A stretch of DNA of 64,000 nucleotides from Bermanella sp034112325 (GCA_034112325.1 JAWUVO010000025.1:19335-83334); one strand, 5' to 3'; counted from the stretch's first letter, positions 17,218 through 27,333 are shown. Translations and numbers: made by a program. Notes: generated from the sequence alone by a model not told the origin.

Positions 17218-20200
17218 ATGATCATATCAAAGATTCAGCACAAGGACTTACACCCTCAAATAACTTTGCTTGCAGAGCGACTAGCTGGCGCTGTGCCCAA
17301 AGAGCAAGTTGATAGTATTGATAAATTCTCAACGCTATATTATGCCACTACACCTACTCATGAATTAGATATCCGCAAGATAGATGATCTATATGGTGCC
17401 ACCTTGGCTTGCTGGGGATTCATACAAAATAATACCGACGCTGGGAAAATTAGGGTGTTTAACCCCGACTTTGAACAGCACGGCTGGCAGTCTACCCATA
17501 CAATTATTGAAATTATTCATAAAGATATTCCATTTTTAGTAGATTCTATTCGTATGGAGCTGAATAGAAGAGAAATGGCCATTCACTTTATTAACCATGC
17601 AGTACTGCCTCTTTCTCGTAAGAAAAATGGCGACCTTGATTATAAAGGCTGTTTTAACGATAAAAGCGATCTTAAAGAAGCAGTCATTTATATAGAAGTT
17701 GATCGCCATACAGACCAAAAACTGCTGGCTGATTTAAATAATCAGTTGAAAAAAATAGTGGATGACATTTGCTTAGTTGTCGATGACTTCTCTGAATTTA
17801 AAGACCGCAGCAAAGAGGCCGCTAGCTGGATTAGAGCTAATAAAGGTCCTGCTAGTAAAAAAGATTCGGCAGAAGCGGCTGAGTTTATCGACTGGATGTC
17901 AGATAACAACTTCACTTTTTTAGGCAGTGAAGATTTTAAAATTGAAAAAAAAGCAGGAAAAAAGCTGGTAGTTCGGGATTTGAAGTCTGTACTGGGAACA
18001 TTTCGCAGTGAGTTACATGGTGCCAACAATGTAGTGCTAGATGATTTCCCCCAAGGTGTTCAGGAATCGGCGTTATCTCCAGAACTAATAACTTTTAGTA
18101 AGTCTAGCCGACGCTCTAAGATTCACCGTCCAGCCTATCCAGATTATATTGTGGTTAAACATATAAACAAAGATGGCGAAGTTGTAGGTGGGCGTCGTTT
18201 TATGGGTTTATTCACCTCTAACGTGTATTTAGAAAGCCCATTTAATATTCCTTTGATCCGTAATAAAGTAAAAACAGTACTAGAGCTTTCAGAGTTAGGT
18301 GCTGATAGCCATAATGGCAAAGAGCTTAATCATATTTTAGAGATATTTCCACGAGATGAGTTATTCCATACCGACGTGGACCAATTAGCCACAACAGCTA
18401 TTGGTATTTTGAACATACAAGAACGCCGCCGCACTCAAATATTTATTCGCAAAGATAAATTAGATAAATTTTTGTCATGCATGGTATATATTCCACGAGA
18501 TTCATATAACACTGAATTACGTCAAAAAATTCAAAATATATTGACGGCTGCATTTAAGCCAAAAGATACTGAGTTTACTACTTATTTCTCTGAATCTATA
18601 TTATCTCGTACCTTATTTTATCTAAAACTAGATCCTGATAATTTACCAGAATATGATTTAGCGCGTATTGAAAAAGACATTCAAAATGTGGCTCGTTCTT
18701 GGCAAGATGATTTGATGGGTGCATTGGTAGAAGGTGTAGGTGAAGAGAAAGGAAATCGTTACTTCCAGCAATATAGAAATAGTTTTGGTGCCAGTTATCG
18801 AGAAGAGTTTTCTTCACGCACTGCGGTAGTGGATATTCAACATATTGCGGCAATGGATAAGACTAATAATATTTCAATGAGCCTTTATCGTAATGTGGCC
18901 GACACGGGTAATTATTTAAAATTTAAGTTGTATAACCCAGATACGTTACTGCCCCTTTCAGATGTTATTCCTATCTTAGAGAACTTAGGGTTACGAGTTA
19001 TTGGTGAGCATCCATATGGTGTTAGTCGCATGGATGGCAAGCAATACTGGATTCATGATTTCACTCTGATTTATACCTTCAGTGATAATATTGACTTGCA
19101 TGAAAGCAAAGAGCAATTTCAAGATGCATTTCGCTCTATTTGGTATGGCAAGGCCGAAAACGATAACTTTAACCGATTATTGCTAGGTGCCAAGATTGGT
19201 TGGCGCGAAGTCGCGTTATTACGAGCTTACGCCCGTTATATGAAACAGATCCGTTTTGCTTTTTCAGAAACTTATATTGCAGAAACATTATGTAAATACC
19301 CAGATTTATCTTCGTTTATGGTGAAGTATTTTCAGACTAGGTTTAGTTTATTAAACTCCATTAATGAAGGCCGTGAAAATAGTCTTACTGAATTAGATAC
19401 TCGGTTAAACGAAGAGTTGGACAGTGTAGAGGGCATAAACGAAGATAAGATATTCCGTCGTTACCATGAACTGATGAAAGCAACCTTGAGAACAAACTTC
19501 TTTCAAAAAGAAGATGGCGAACTAAAACGTTATTTTTCGTTTAAATTAAGCCCTAGAGATATTTCCGATATTCCATTGCCTAAGCCCATGTTCGAAATAT
19601 TTGTCTACAGCCCAAGGGTTGAAGGTGTGCATTTGCGTGGCGGTAAAGTAGCTCGTGGTGGCTTACGCTGGTCTGATCGTAATGAAGATTTTCGTACCGA
19701 GGTGTTAGGCTTAGTTAAAGCTCAGCAAGTTAAAAACTCGGTGATTGTGCCGGTTGGTGCAAAAGGCGGTTTTGTTGCTAAGCACTTGCCTGAAAACGAT
19801 CGTGATGCATTTTTAGCTGAGGGTATTGAATGTTATAAAATATTTATATCTGCTTTGTTAGACGTAACCGACAACTTAATAGAGGGCGAAGTTATTCCTC
19901 CGTTACAAGTTGTGCGTCACGATGAAGATGACCCATATTTAGTGGTGGCCGCTGATAAAGGCACCGCGACTTTTTCTGATATATCTAACGCCATTGCTAT
20001 TGAGCGTGGCTATTGGTTAGGCGATGCATTTGCTAGTGGCGGTTCGGTAGGGTATGACCATAAAAAAATGGGTATTACTGCCAAGGGCGCTTGGATTTCT
20101 GTGCAACGACATTTCCGCGAGCAGGGTATTAATATACAAGAAGAACCTATCACAGCCATAGGTGTTGGTGATATGGCAGGTGATGTTTTTGGTAATGGCA

Positions 20201-22071
20201 TGCTATGCAGTGAACACATTAAATTAGTTGCCGCATTTAATCATATGCATATTTTTATCGACCCAGACCCTGAAGATGTAAAAGCCACCTTTGCAGAGCG
20301 CAAGCGTTTGTTTGAGCTGCCTAGAAGCTCGTGGGCTGATTATGATAAAAAACTTATCTCAAAAGGTGGTGCATTATTTAGTCGTAGTTCTAAATCTTTA
20401 GACATCACGCCTGAAATGAAAGTACGTTTTGACATAGCAGCAGATAAATTATCACCAAATGACCTGATTACCGCGTTACTAAAATCGCCAGTAGACTTGA
20501 TTTGGAATGGTGGCATAGGCACCTATGTTAAATCGTCGTTAGAAACACACGCCGACGCAGGTGACAAAGCCAATGACAGCTTACGTATAAATGGTAAAGA
20601 ATTACGAGCTAAAGTGATTGGTGAAGGGGGCAATTTAGGTATTACCCAGCGCGCCCGAATCGAATATGCGTTAGAAAGTGAAGGGGCTTCGTTTACCGAC
20701 TTTATTGATAATGCGGCAGGCGTAGATTGCTCTGACCACGAAGTAAACATAAAGATATTATTAAATAGTTTAGTTCAGGCTGGGGACATGACTGAAAAGC
20801 AACGCAACAAGCTGCTTGAAGAAATGACCGAAGAAGTATCTGAATTGGTTTTAGATAATAACTATAATCAAACGCAAGCCATTGCCTTGGCTTACCGTGA
20901 GGCTAAAACCCGAATTGATGAATATAAACGCTTGATTAATGAGCTTGAAAGTCAGGGTAAGTTAAACCGAGAAATGGAATTTTTACCTAGTAATGAAGAG
21001 CTGGAAGAACGTAAAAATCAGTCGAAGGGTTTAACTCGCCCGGAGCTATCTGTATTAATTAGTTACACTAAAGGTGATTTAAAAGAGTTATTAAATGTAC
21101 GTGGAATTTCTAAAAATAAATACTTAGCTAAAGCATTAGAAACCGCATTTCCTTCCCCCTTAGCCGAACGTTTTCCAGAGCAATTATACGGTCACCAGCT
21201 ACGCAGTGAAATAGTGGCTACCCAGCTAGCAAACGAAATGGTAAACCGCATGGGCATTACCTATGTAAATCGTATGCATGACAGTACGGGGGCAGACATT
21301 AACGCCATTGTTAAAGCCTACGTGGCAGCTCGTGATGTATTTCGTATGGATGATTTATGGCATCAAATAGAAGCTCTCGATTATGTGGTGTCGTCAAAAA
21401 CCCAAGAAGATATGATGGCCAGCTTAATGCGATTGATTCGTCGTGCCAGTCGTTGGTTCCTTCGTAACCGTCGTCGTGAAATTAATCTTAAAGAAGAAGT
21501 AGAGCGTTTTAGAGAACGTGCCGAAGGCATTAGTGCCAATTTAGGTTCATTGCTAGCAGGAGACGGCAAAAAAACATGGCAAAAGCATTATGAAAGGTTA
21601 GTTGAGTCAGGTGTGCCTGAGGAGTTAGCTTCTTCTATTGCTGGGTCGAACTATATGTTCAGCGCATTAAGTATTATCGAAGGTGCAGAGCAAACCAACC
21701 GAACGCCTGAAGATGTTGCCTCGATGTATTTTCAAGTGGGATGCAACCTAGATCTAGAGTGGTTCTTAGATCAGCTTAATGCCATGACGGTACAAAGTCA
21801 TTGGCAAGCACTGGCACGTGAAACTTATCGAGACGACTTAGATTGGCAGCAGCGTACTCTGACGGTGAGTATTATTAATACCTTGCCAGATGGAGATATC
21901 GAGGCACGAATGCGGGTTTGGTTAGATAAAAGTGAGCCAATGATAACCCGTTGGCGTAAAACGGTAGCAGAGCTTAGAGAGGGCGATATTAATGACTTTG
22001 CAGTGTTCGCAGTTGCACTAAGAGAGTTATTAGATCTAGCTCAAGAAAGTAAGATAGCAGCTGATTGTTAA
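17218..22071 (+). CDS. gdhB: NAD-specific glutamate dehydrogenase, large type
   Basis: The 1617-residue protein is a full-length L_180-class NAD-GDH, which oxidises glutamate to 2-oxoglutarate and ammonia in arginine and glutamate catabolism. The N-terminal half holds ACT-like regulatory modules. The catalytic core near residues 810-1250 has RGGKVARGGLRWSDRNEDF, the lysine-bearing VIVPVGAKGGFVAK, and the dinucleotide-binding segments GVGDMAGDVFGNGML and VIGEGGNLGITQRARIEYA. The C-terminal helical extension is complete. Length and motifs match the Pseudomonas enzyme. It is monocistronic, followed by a terminator, with the same DUF2835 neighbour often seen beside gdhB. Confidence 0.96.
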   Translation: MIISKIQHKDLHPQITLLAERLAGAVPKEQVDSIDKFSTLYYATTPTHELDIRKIDDLYGATLACWGFIQNNTDAGKIRVFNPDFEQHGWQSTHTIIEIIHKDIPFLVDSIRMELNRREMAIHFINHAVLPLSRKKNGDLDYKGCFNDKSDLKEAVIYIEVDRHTDQKLLADLNNQLKKIVDDICLVVDDFSEFKDRSKEAASWIRANKGPASKKDSAEAAEFIDWMSDNNFTFLGSEDFKIEKKAGKKLVVRDLKSVLGTFRSELHGANNVVLDDFPQGVQESALSPELITFSKSSRRSKIHRPAYPDYIVVKHINKDGEVVGGRRFMGLFTSNVYLESPFNIPLIRNKVKTVLELSELGADSHNGKELNHILEIFPRDELFHTDVDQLATTAIGILNIQERRRTQIFIRKDKLDKFLSCMVYIPRDSYNTELRQKIQNILTAAFKPKDTEFTTYFSESILSRTLFYLKLDPDNLPEYDLARIEKDIQNVARSWQDDLMGALVEGVGEEKGNRYFQQYRNSFGASYREEFSSRTAVVDIQHIAAMDKTNNISMSLYRNVADTGNYLKFKLYNPDTLLPLSDVIPILENLGLRVIGEHPYGVSRMDGKQYWIHDFTLIYTFSDNIDLHESKEQFQDAFRSIWYGKAENDNFNRLLLGAKIGWREVALLRAYARYMKQIRFAFSETYIAETLCKYPDLSSFMVKYFQTRFSLLNSINEGRENSLTELDTRLNEELDSVEGINEDKIFRRYHELMKATLRTNFFQKEDGELKRYFSFKLSPRDISDIPLPKPMFEIFVYSPRVEGVHLRGGKVARGGLRWSDRNEDFRTEVLGLVKAQQVKNSVIVPVGAKGGFVAKHLPENDRDAFLAEGIECYKIFISALLDVTDNLIEGEVIPPLQVVRHDEDDPYLVVAADKGTATFSDISNAIAIERGYWLGDAFASGGSVGYDHKKMGITAKGAWISVQRHFREQGINIQEEPITAIGVGDMAGDVFGNGMLCSEHIKLVAAFNHMHIFIDPDPEDVKATFAERKRLFELPRSSWADYDKKLISKGGALFSRSSKSLDITPEMKVRFDIAADKLSPNDLITALLKSPVDLIWNGGIGTYVKSSLETHADAGDKANDSLRINGKELRAKVIGEGGNLGITQRARIEYALESEGASFTDFIDNAAGVDCSDHEVNIKILLNSLVQAGDMTEKQRNKLLEEMTEEVSELVLDNNYNQTQAIALAYREAKTRIDEYKRLINELESQGKLNREMEFLPSNEELEERKNQSKGLTRPELSVLISYTKGDLKELLNVRGISKNKYLAKALETAFPSPLAERFPEQLYGHQLRSEIVATQLANEMVNRMGITYVNRMHDSTGADINAIVKAYVAARDVFRMDDLWHQIEALDYVVSSKTQEDMMASLMRLIRRASRWFLRNRRREINLKEEVERFRERAEGISANLGSLLAGDGKKTWQKHYERLVESGVPEELASSIAGSNYMFSALSIIEGAEQTNRTPEDVASMYFQVGCNLDLEWFLDQLNAMTVQSHWQALARETYRDDLDWQQRTLTVSIINTLPDGDIEARMRVWLDKSEPMITRWRKTVAELREGDINDFAVFAVALRELLDLAQESKIAADC

Positions 22072-22106
22072 GTTGTTAATGTTAAAATAAAGTAAAAATA
22101 AGCAAC

Positions 22107-22144
22107 ATAAAAGGCAAGGTAGTGGATACCTTGTCTTTTTTATT
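22107..22144 (+). terminator. Rho-independent terminator of gdhB
   Basis: AAAAGGCAAGGTA pairs with TACCTTGTCTTTT (one G-U pair) around a five-base loop and is followed by T residues, 35 bases past the gdhB stop. Confidence 0.85.
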
Positions 22145-22192
22145 GGAATTAATACACAGGTAGGCTAAATTATTAAAAATAGTTGATATCAA

Positions 22193-22243
22193 CCAGTTTA
22201 AAGACCAGTTTTAAAGACCAGCTTAATAGACTGATTTAAAAGC
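22193..22243 (+). repeat. Four imperfect 12-13 bp tandem repeats
   Basis: The units CCAGTTTAAAGA, CCAGTTTTAAAGA, CCAGCTTAATAGA and CTGATTTAAAAGC follow one another between the gdhB terminator and the DUF2835 gene. They may be a simple slippage product or direct-repeat protein-binding sites. Confidence 0.5.
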
Positions 22244-22274
22244 ATAATTCCAAAGCAGCAAGGTTAAATTCCAA

Positions 22275-22493
22275 GTGTCATCGATCGAAGTAGACATCCA
22301 CTTATCTAGTGACGAAGTGCAGCGGGCTTACCAAGGGGTAGAGCAGGTATATGCTATGTCGGTAGACGGGCGATCAATTCGCTTTCCAGTAAAAATATTA
22401 TGGTCTTTTATTGCACATAACGGCATCCACGGCCGTTTTTTAATCCACTTTGATAAACATGGCAAATTTACAGAAGTTTTGAGGCTGTACTAA
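22275..22493 (+). CDS. DUF2835 family protein
   Basis: A 72-residue protein starting at GTG (no better ATG in frame). The whole length fits DUF2835: a short acidic N-terminus, AYQGVEQVYAMSVDGRSIRFP, then WSFIAHNGIHGRFLIHFD. The function is unknown; the family is confined to gammaproteobacteria and is often next to gdhB. It appears to be soluble and cytoplasmic. Confidence 0.8.
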   Translation: MSSIEVDIHLSSDEVQRAYQGVEQVYAMSVDGRSIRFPVKILWSFIAHNGIHGRFLIHFDKHGKFTEVLRLY

Positions 22494-22791
22494 ATCTGTA
22501 TTTTGTTGGTATCTTTGTTTGTCCTATTTCACATGAATTTCATTTTAATCCTTCTTTCTTTTGTTAACTGATTGGTCACACTACTACTTAATAAAATAGT
22601 ATTGGATTTTATAGGTAGTTAATAATTAGGTTTTATCTTATTTTGATAGTGGTTAAATGCTTAGGTTAGTCTGTATTTATACTTTATTGGGCTCTATAGT
22701 CTACAAAAGAGTTCGACGGTAATTTATGGCGATACCCAGTCAGGTGTTCGTATTGTGCGGGCTTTAAATTAAATATATTACGGAGAAAAAG

Positions 22792-23028
22792 ATGAAAGCC
22801 ATGAGCTGTAAACAACTAGGTGGTGCTTGCGATAAAGAATTTCGTGCCAATTCATTTGAAGAAATTGCTCAAATGAGTAAGCAGCATGGAATGGATATGT
22901 TTAAAAAAAATGATGAGGCACATTTAAAAGCCATGAATGATATGCAGCAGATTATGCAAAAGCCGGAAGCCATGCACGAATGGTTTGAGGGTAAAAGGAA
23001 GGAGTTTGATGCGTTACCTGAAATATAA
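22792..23028 (+). CDS. DUF1059 small protein
   Basis: 78 residues with the DUF1059 pattern MSCKQLGGACDKEF (two cysteines six apart) followed by the helical region FRANSFEEIAQMSKQHG and an acidic C-terminus. The family is widespread, stress-associated in some surveys, and of unknown biochemical role. A clear GGAGA ribosome site lies six to eight bases upstream. The 298-base gap before it is AT-rich and probably carries its promoter; I see no other feature in that gap. Confidence 0.85.
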   Translation: MKAMSCKQLGGACDKEFRANSFEEIAQMSKQHGMDMFKKNDEAHLKAMNDMQQIMQKPEAMHEWFEGKRKEFDALPEI

Positions 23029-23193
23029 CAGCTAAAAGTTTGAAAACTGTACGCAGCCGTTGCTCTATTTTTATAAATAGGGCTTTTAGCTATGGCACAG
23101 CCGCTAAAAACAAATCAAGCAACAAAAAACTAATCAAGCAACTTCGCCGTTATTTATATATAATATGCCCGCTTATTTTAAAGAGGGTCTAAC

Positions 23194-24216
23194 GTGTACC
23201 AGTTAATTCTAAAATTCTTATTTAAACTAGATGCTGAAACATCTCACGAACTAACATTAGACCTGCTGGGTGCTGGGCAGCGCCTAGGCTTAATCAAATT
23301 ATTTAGCCCTAAAGTGACCAGTAAGCCAGTAGAGCTGCTGGGCCTAACTTTCCCTAATCCAGTAGGTTTGGCAGCTGGTTTAGACAAAAATGGCGATTAC
23401 ATTGATGCTTTGGGCAATTTAGGGTTTGGCTTTATAGAGATTGGCACTGTTACCCCAAGGCCGCAAATTGGCAACCCACAGCCCCGTTTATTCCGTTTAC
23501 CTGAACATGAAGCGTTTATTAACCGTATGGGTTTCAATAATAAGGGTGTAGACCACCTGGTAGATCGTGTTAAAAAGTCTAAATATAAAGGTGTATTAGG
23601 CATTAATATTGGTAAAAACTTTGATACGGCAGTAGAAGATGCCGATACTGATTACCAAATTTGCCTAGAAAAAGTATACGCCCACGCCGATTATGTAACG
23701 GTTAACATCTCTAGTCCTAATACCCCTGGCTTAAGAAACCTGCAGTTTGGCGATTCGCTTAAGTCTTTATTGAGCACACTAAAAACATCGCAAAAAGCAT
23801 TAGCAGAAAAGCATAATAAATATACGCCTATCCTAGTTAAAATTGCCCCAGACATGAATGAAGACGAGACCAAAATGGTGGCAGCAGCCTTACTAGAAAG
23901 CGGTATGGACGGCGTGATTGCAACTAACACCACATTAGAGCGTGATGCAGTGGCTGGACACGAGCACGCAGCAGAGGCGGGTGGTTTAAGTGGGCGTCCG
24001 GTGCAGGAAGGTTCAAGCCGTGTAGTCGCTTGGTTAAAAGCTGAGTTAGATGGCAAAATGCCTATTATAGGGGTGGGCGGTATAATCGATGGTGCTTCGG
24101 CGGCTGAAAAAGCCAAGCTGGGAGCTGATTTAGTGCAAGTATATTCAGGCTTTATTTATCGCGGACCTAAGCTTATAAGCGAAGCAAACGACGCCATTGC
24201 AGCAGTTAAAGCTTAA
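23194..24216 (+). CDS. pyrD: Dihydroorotate dehydrogenase (quinone), class 2
   Basis: 340 residues, GTG start. It has the N-terminal membrane-associating helix of class 2 enzymes (YQLILKFLFKLDAETSHEL), the FMN barrel motifs GLAAGLDKNGDYIDAL and GFGFIEIGTVTPRPQIGNP, the catalytic-serine region NISSPNTPGLRNLQ, and the phosphate site IIGVGGIIDGASAAEKAKLGA. It oxidises dihydroorotate to orotate with quinone at the inner membrane in pyrimidine synthesis. The order pyrD-rmf-rlmKL is the same as in Pseudomonas. An efficient terminator follows. Confidence 0.97.
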   Translation: MYQLILKFLFKLDAETSHELTLDLLGAGQRLGLIKLFSPKVTSKPVELLGLTFPNPVGLAAGLDKNGDYIDALGNLGFGFIEIGTVTPRPQIGNPQPRLFRLPEHEAFINRMGFNNKGVDHLVDRVKKSKYKGVLGINIGKNFDTAVEDADTDYQICLEKVYAHADYVTVNISSPNTPGLRNLQFGDSLKSLLSTLKTSQKALAEKHNKYTPILVKIAPDMNEDETKMVAAALLESGMDGVIATNTTLERDAVAGHEHAAEAGGLSGRPVQEGSSRVVAWLKAELDGKMPIIGVGGIIDGASAAEKAKLGADLVQVYSGFIYRGPKLISEANDAIAAVKA

Positions 24217-24228
24217 TACAGTAGATAC

Positions 24229-24259
24229 AAAGAGGGCCCTGGTGGGGCCCTTAGTTTTT
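24229..24259 (+). terminator. Rho-independent terminator of pyrD
   Basis: AAGAGGGCCC and GGGCCCTT form a strong G+C-rich stem around a short loop, followed by AGTTTTT. Confidence 0.9.
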
Positions 24260-24319
24260 GAATTGCTTGGGTGTTCTGTATGTATGGTTCCTGAGAATGT
24301 AGGCTCCTTATATAGTTAG

Positions 24320-24517
24320 TTAGACGGGTATTTTGTGTACGCCTGCTACGCCTGAATAGCCGTCCCAGTGGTCCGATCGGCCTTCACGCCAGCCGTTCAT
24401 CCACTCAAAATGTGCGGTACCACTGCCTGGACATAAATCTTTAGATTTGCCCTGCACTCCAGCGAAGTAACCTTTCTGGAACGCACGTCGATCCATGTCA
24501 CGTTTTTGTCTTCTCAT
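24320..24517 (-). CDS. rmf: Ribosome modulation factor
   Basis: The 65-residue protein from the ATG at 24517 (AGAGG nine bases upstream) is a typical Rmf: MRRQKRDMDRRAFQKGYFAG, then the signature DLCPGSGTAHFEWMNGWREG. An in-frame upstream ATG would add 20 residues not found in the family and is rejected. Rmf binds the 30S subunit in stationary phase and drives 70S dimerisation to inactive 100S ribosomes. It is expressed as a single gene. The 200-base upstream gap contains the inverted repeat TATTCT-ATAC-AGAATA at 24627-24642, whose role is unknown. Confidence 0.93.
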   Translation of the reverse strand: MRRQKRDMDRRAFQKGYFAGVQGKSKDLCPGSGTAHFEWMNGWREGRSDHWDGYSGVAGVHKIPV

Positions 24518-24778
24518 AAGTCTTTGCCTCTGTACGAAGATCTGTGGAAAGTACTTGTTGCGATAAAAGCTGAACAAGCAACAAATTCAGTATGGTGTTG
24601 GAATGGCTTGGTGTTAATGATTAATTTATTCTATACAGAATAGTTTTAAGTCTAATTAGTTATTAATTATGTAAGTTACTGATTTTTAAAGAATTTAATA
24701 AAATTGAAATATGCGCTTAAGCTGTTAATTGATCTTAAATTAATAGATAAGCGTTTTAATATAAAAAGTTGATATGAC

Positions 24779-27085
24779 ATGAGTGAACAAACACAAGTAG
24801 AAGGGCTCGATCCGTCTACGTCCAATTCTGAAACAGCTCTTAAAGCTGAATTAAAGCCGCAGCCAATTATCGTTACTTGCCCAAAAGGTTTGGAGAATAT
24901 ATTACAAGACGAAATTATTGAGCTTGGTGGTAAGTCCTCTAGGATTGGTATGGCGTTTGTCAGTTTTGAAGCCGATCAGCTAATGGCTTACAAAGTATGT
25001 CTATGGTCGCGTTTGGCTAGTCGTGTTTTGTGGCCCCTTAAGCAATTTGAAGGATTGAGCGCAGCTCAACTTTATGAAGGCTTATTAGACATTCCTTGGA
25101 TAGAGCATTTTAGTGATCGCCAATCATTTAGAGTTTATTTTTCAGGCAGTTCTGACGAAATCCGTAACACACACTTTGGTGCGTTAAAGGTTAAAGACGC
25201 TATTTGCGATTACTTTCGTGAAAAAACAGGTGCTCGTCCAGACGTAAGTGATGATCCAGATGTATCCATTCATGTGCGTTTAAATAAAGGCTTATTTTCC
25301 GTTAGCTTAGACATGGCGGGCGAGCCCTTGCACCGTCGTGGTTATCGTCAAAGCCAAGGTGCTGCGCCATTAAAAGAAAATTTAGCGGCTGCTTTATTAA
25401 TTCGTGCAGGCTGGCCTAAATTAATGAAGCAAGATGACGGCGCATTGCTTGACCCTATGTGCGGCTCAGGAACTTTATTAATAGAAGCTGCATTAATGGC
25501 GGCAGATATTGCACCGGGGATGTTGCGCACCCAGTTTGCGTTTGAAAGATGGAAAAAACATTCAGCGCCTGAATGGCGTGAATTAAAACAAGATGCCCAA
25601 GATAGAAAGAATAAAGGAATAGATTCAGACACAGAGCTAACCCTAGTGGGTTACGACATGGACGGCGATGTATTAGAAAAAGCCAAAGACAATGCTCGAC
25701 GAGCGGGTGTAGCTCACTTTATTCACCTTCAGGAGCAACCACTTAGCGATTTGACCAAAGAAAAAGGTTTACCTGATACAGGTCTAATTCTATGCAACCC
25801 GCCATATGGAGAGCGTTTAAGCGATGAGGTTGCCATTGGTGCCTTATATGCAGCTATGGGTAACAAGGTTAAGCAGCATTTCCCTAACTGGACCATGGCC
25901 ATATTCACAGGTAACCCAGAGCAGGCTTATCAGTTTAAGTTACGCGCTAACAAGCAATACCAATTTTATAACGGTGCTATTTCAGCCAAGTTATTTCTCT
26001 ATGATATTTCAGTTGGTAGTAGTCAAAAAGCAAAAGCCGCCGCCGAGTTATTTAATCAACAAGTTTCTAAGCAAGATGGGTCTGAGCAAGATGGACTTAA
26101 TCAACAAAGGCCCAAGCAAGAAGGGCCAATTAATTTAAGTGAAGGCGCACAGATGGTGTGTAATCGCTTGAAGAAAAATATTAAAAAAATTCGTAGTTGG
26201 GCTAAAAAACAAAATACAAACTGCTACCGAGTTTACGATGCCGATATGCCAGAATACTCAGTTGCCATTGATGTGTATGGAGAGTGGATCCATATTCAAG
26301 AATATGCAGCGCCTAAATCGGTAGAACCCCATAAAGCTGAGAACAGGCTACGCGACATATTAGATGCTGTACCAGTTGCATTTAATGTTGATCGTGAAAA
26401 AGTAGTATTAAAGCAACGCCGAGTTCAAAAGGGTAAAAAGCAGTACGAAAAACAAGATCAGCAGCAAAATTTTATGGAAGTAAGAGAAGGTAACTGCAAC
26501 TTGTATGTGAACTTAACAGACTATTTAGACACCGGTTTGTTTTTAGATCATCGTCCAATTCGTATGGAATTTGAAAGCTCATGTAAAAACAAAGACTTTT
26601 TGAATTTGTTTAGCTACACCTGCACAGCCAGTGTGCACGCCGCAATGGGCGGTGCGAGAAGTACTACAAGCGTAGATATGTCGCAAACCTATTTAAACTG
26701 GGGGCGTAAAAACCTTACCCTGAATGGCTTGTCTGAGCGCGATCATCAGTTTGTTCAGGCTGATTGCCTTAAGTGGCTAGAAACGGCCAAGATTCAGAAA
26801 GACCGTTACGACATTATTTTCATGGATCCGCCAAGCTTCTCAAACTCTAAGCGCATGGATGATGTACTGGACGTTCAAAGAGACCATGTCCAGCTGATTG
26901 AGTTGGCTATGGCGCTGCTTCGACCTGGTGGAGAATTAGTATTCTCAAATAACTTTAGGCGCTTTAAAATGGAGCATGATGCACTAAAGCAGTTCAATAT
27001 TGAGGATGTTACAGTAGAAACCATCCCTGAAGACTTTAAACGTAATACTAAGATACATCAGTGTTACAAGATAACTTTTGCTTGA
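24779..27085 (+). CDS. rlmKL: Bifunctional 23S rRNA methyltransferase RlmKL (m2G2445 and m7G2069)
   Basis: The 768 residues comprise a leader, a THUMP domain (about 50-175), the RlmL methyltransferase with DPMCGSGTLLIEAA and catalytic NPPYGERL, and the RlmK domain with LFLDHRPIR, LFSYTCTASVHAAMGGA and catalytic DPPSFSNSKRMDD. The two enzymes modify helix 74/75 nucleotides of 23S rRNA. E. coli RlmKL is 702 residues. The extra length is an N-terminal extension rich in Ser/Glu and a Gln/Asp-rich insert between the halves (QQVSKQDGSEQDGLNQQRP). It stands next to rmf, another ribosome factor, as in Pseudomonas. Confidence 0.96.
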   Translation: MSEQTQVEGLDPSTSNSETALKAELKPQPIIVTCPKGLENILQDEIIELGGKSSRIGMAFVSFEADQLMAYKVCLWSRLASRVLWPLKQFEGLSAAQLYEGLLDIPWIEHFSDRQSFRVYFSGSSDEIRNTHFGALKVKDAICDYFREKTGARPDVSDDPDVSIHVRLNKGLFSVSLDMAGEPLHRRGYRQSQGAAPLKENLAAALLIRAGWPKLMKQDDGALLDPMCGSGTLLIEAALMAADIAPGMLRTQFAFERWKKHSAPEWRELKQDAQDRKNKGIDSDTELTLVGYDMDGDVLEKAKDNARRAGVAHFIHLQEQPLSDLTKEKGLPDTGLILCNPPYGERLSDEVAIGALYAAMGNKVKQHFPNWTMAIFTGNPEQAYQFKLRANKQYQFYNGAISAKLFLYDISVGSSQKAKAAAELFNQQVSKQDGSEQDGLNQQRPKQEGPINLSEGAQMVCNRLKKNIKKIRSWAKKQNTNCYRVYDADMPEYSVAIDVYGEWIHIQEYAAPKSVEPHKAENRLRDILDAVPVAFNVDREKVVLKQRRVQKGKKQYEKQDQQQNFMEVREGNCNLYVNLTDYLDTGLFLDHRPIRMEFESSCKNKDFLNLFSYTCTASVHAAMGGARSTTSVDMSQTYLNWGRKNLTLNGLSERDHQFVQADCLKWLETAKIQKDRYDIIFMDPPSFSNSKRMDDVLDVQRDHVQLIELAMALLRPGGELVFSNNFRRFKMEHDALKQFNIEDVTVETIPEDFKRNTKIHQCYKITFA

Positions 27086-27156
27086 GCCTAGGCTTTATGG
27101 TGCTTAGGGCAGGTAGGTGAAAAAACCTTAATTATAGCGCCTCAAAATGATGCGAA

Positions 27157-27172
27157 TGGCACGTACCCTGCA
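27157..27172 (+). promoter_or_regulatory. Sigma-54 promoter of the ammonium transporter gene
   Basis: TGGCACGTACCCTGCA fits the RpoN consensus TGGCAC-N5-TTGCA in 10 of 11 fixed positions, with the invariant GG and GC ten bases apart. It is about 160 bases upstream of the transporter start, on the right strand, and suits nitrogen control by NtrC. No clear pair of NtrC sites was identified by eye. Confidence 0.75.
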
Positions 27173-27333
27173 TTAAAATGGTTCGATTTTACGAGATGCA
27201 CTGAACTGGCCCAGTTTAGGCATCATTAGATTTAAACCTTGGTTATTAGAAACGTATCCTATTATTTGGTTAACGGCACAAGCCCGTTAGTAAAATAAGA
27301 GCAAGCGTTCAACCGATTTAAAAGGCAAATTTT

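Noticed and set aside
23691..24116. 141-codon antisense frame within pyrD
   Set aside because: It is a shadow of the strongly conserved pyrD frame and its translation shows no domain.
24518..24577. Twenty-residue N-terminal extension of Rmf from an upstream in-frame ATG
   Set aside because: Rmf proteins are about 55-70 residues and begin MRRQKRD; a ribosome site precedes the internal ATG at 24517.
27196..27225. NtrC binding pair near GCACTGAACTGGCC
   Set aside because: It lies downstream of the sigma-54 promoter and only one half-site resembles the consensus.
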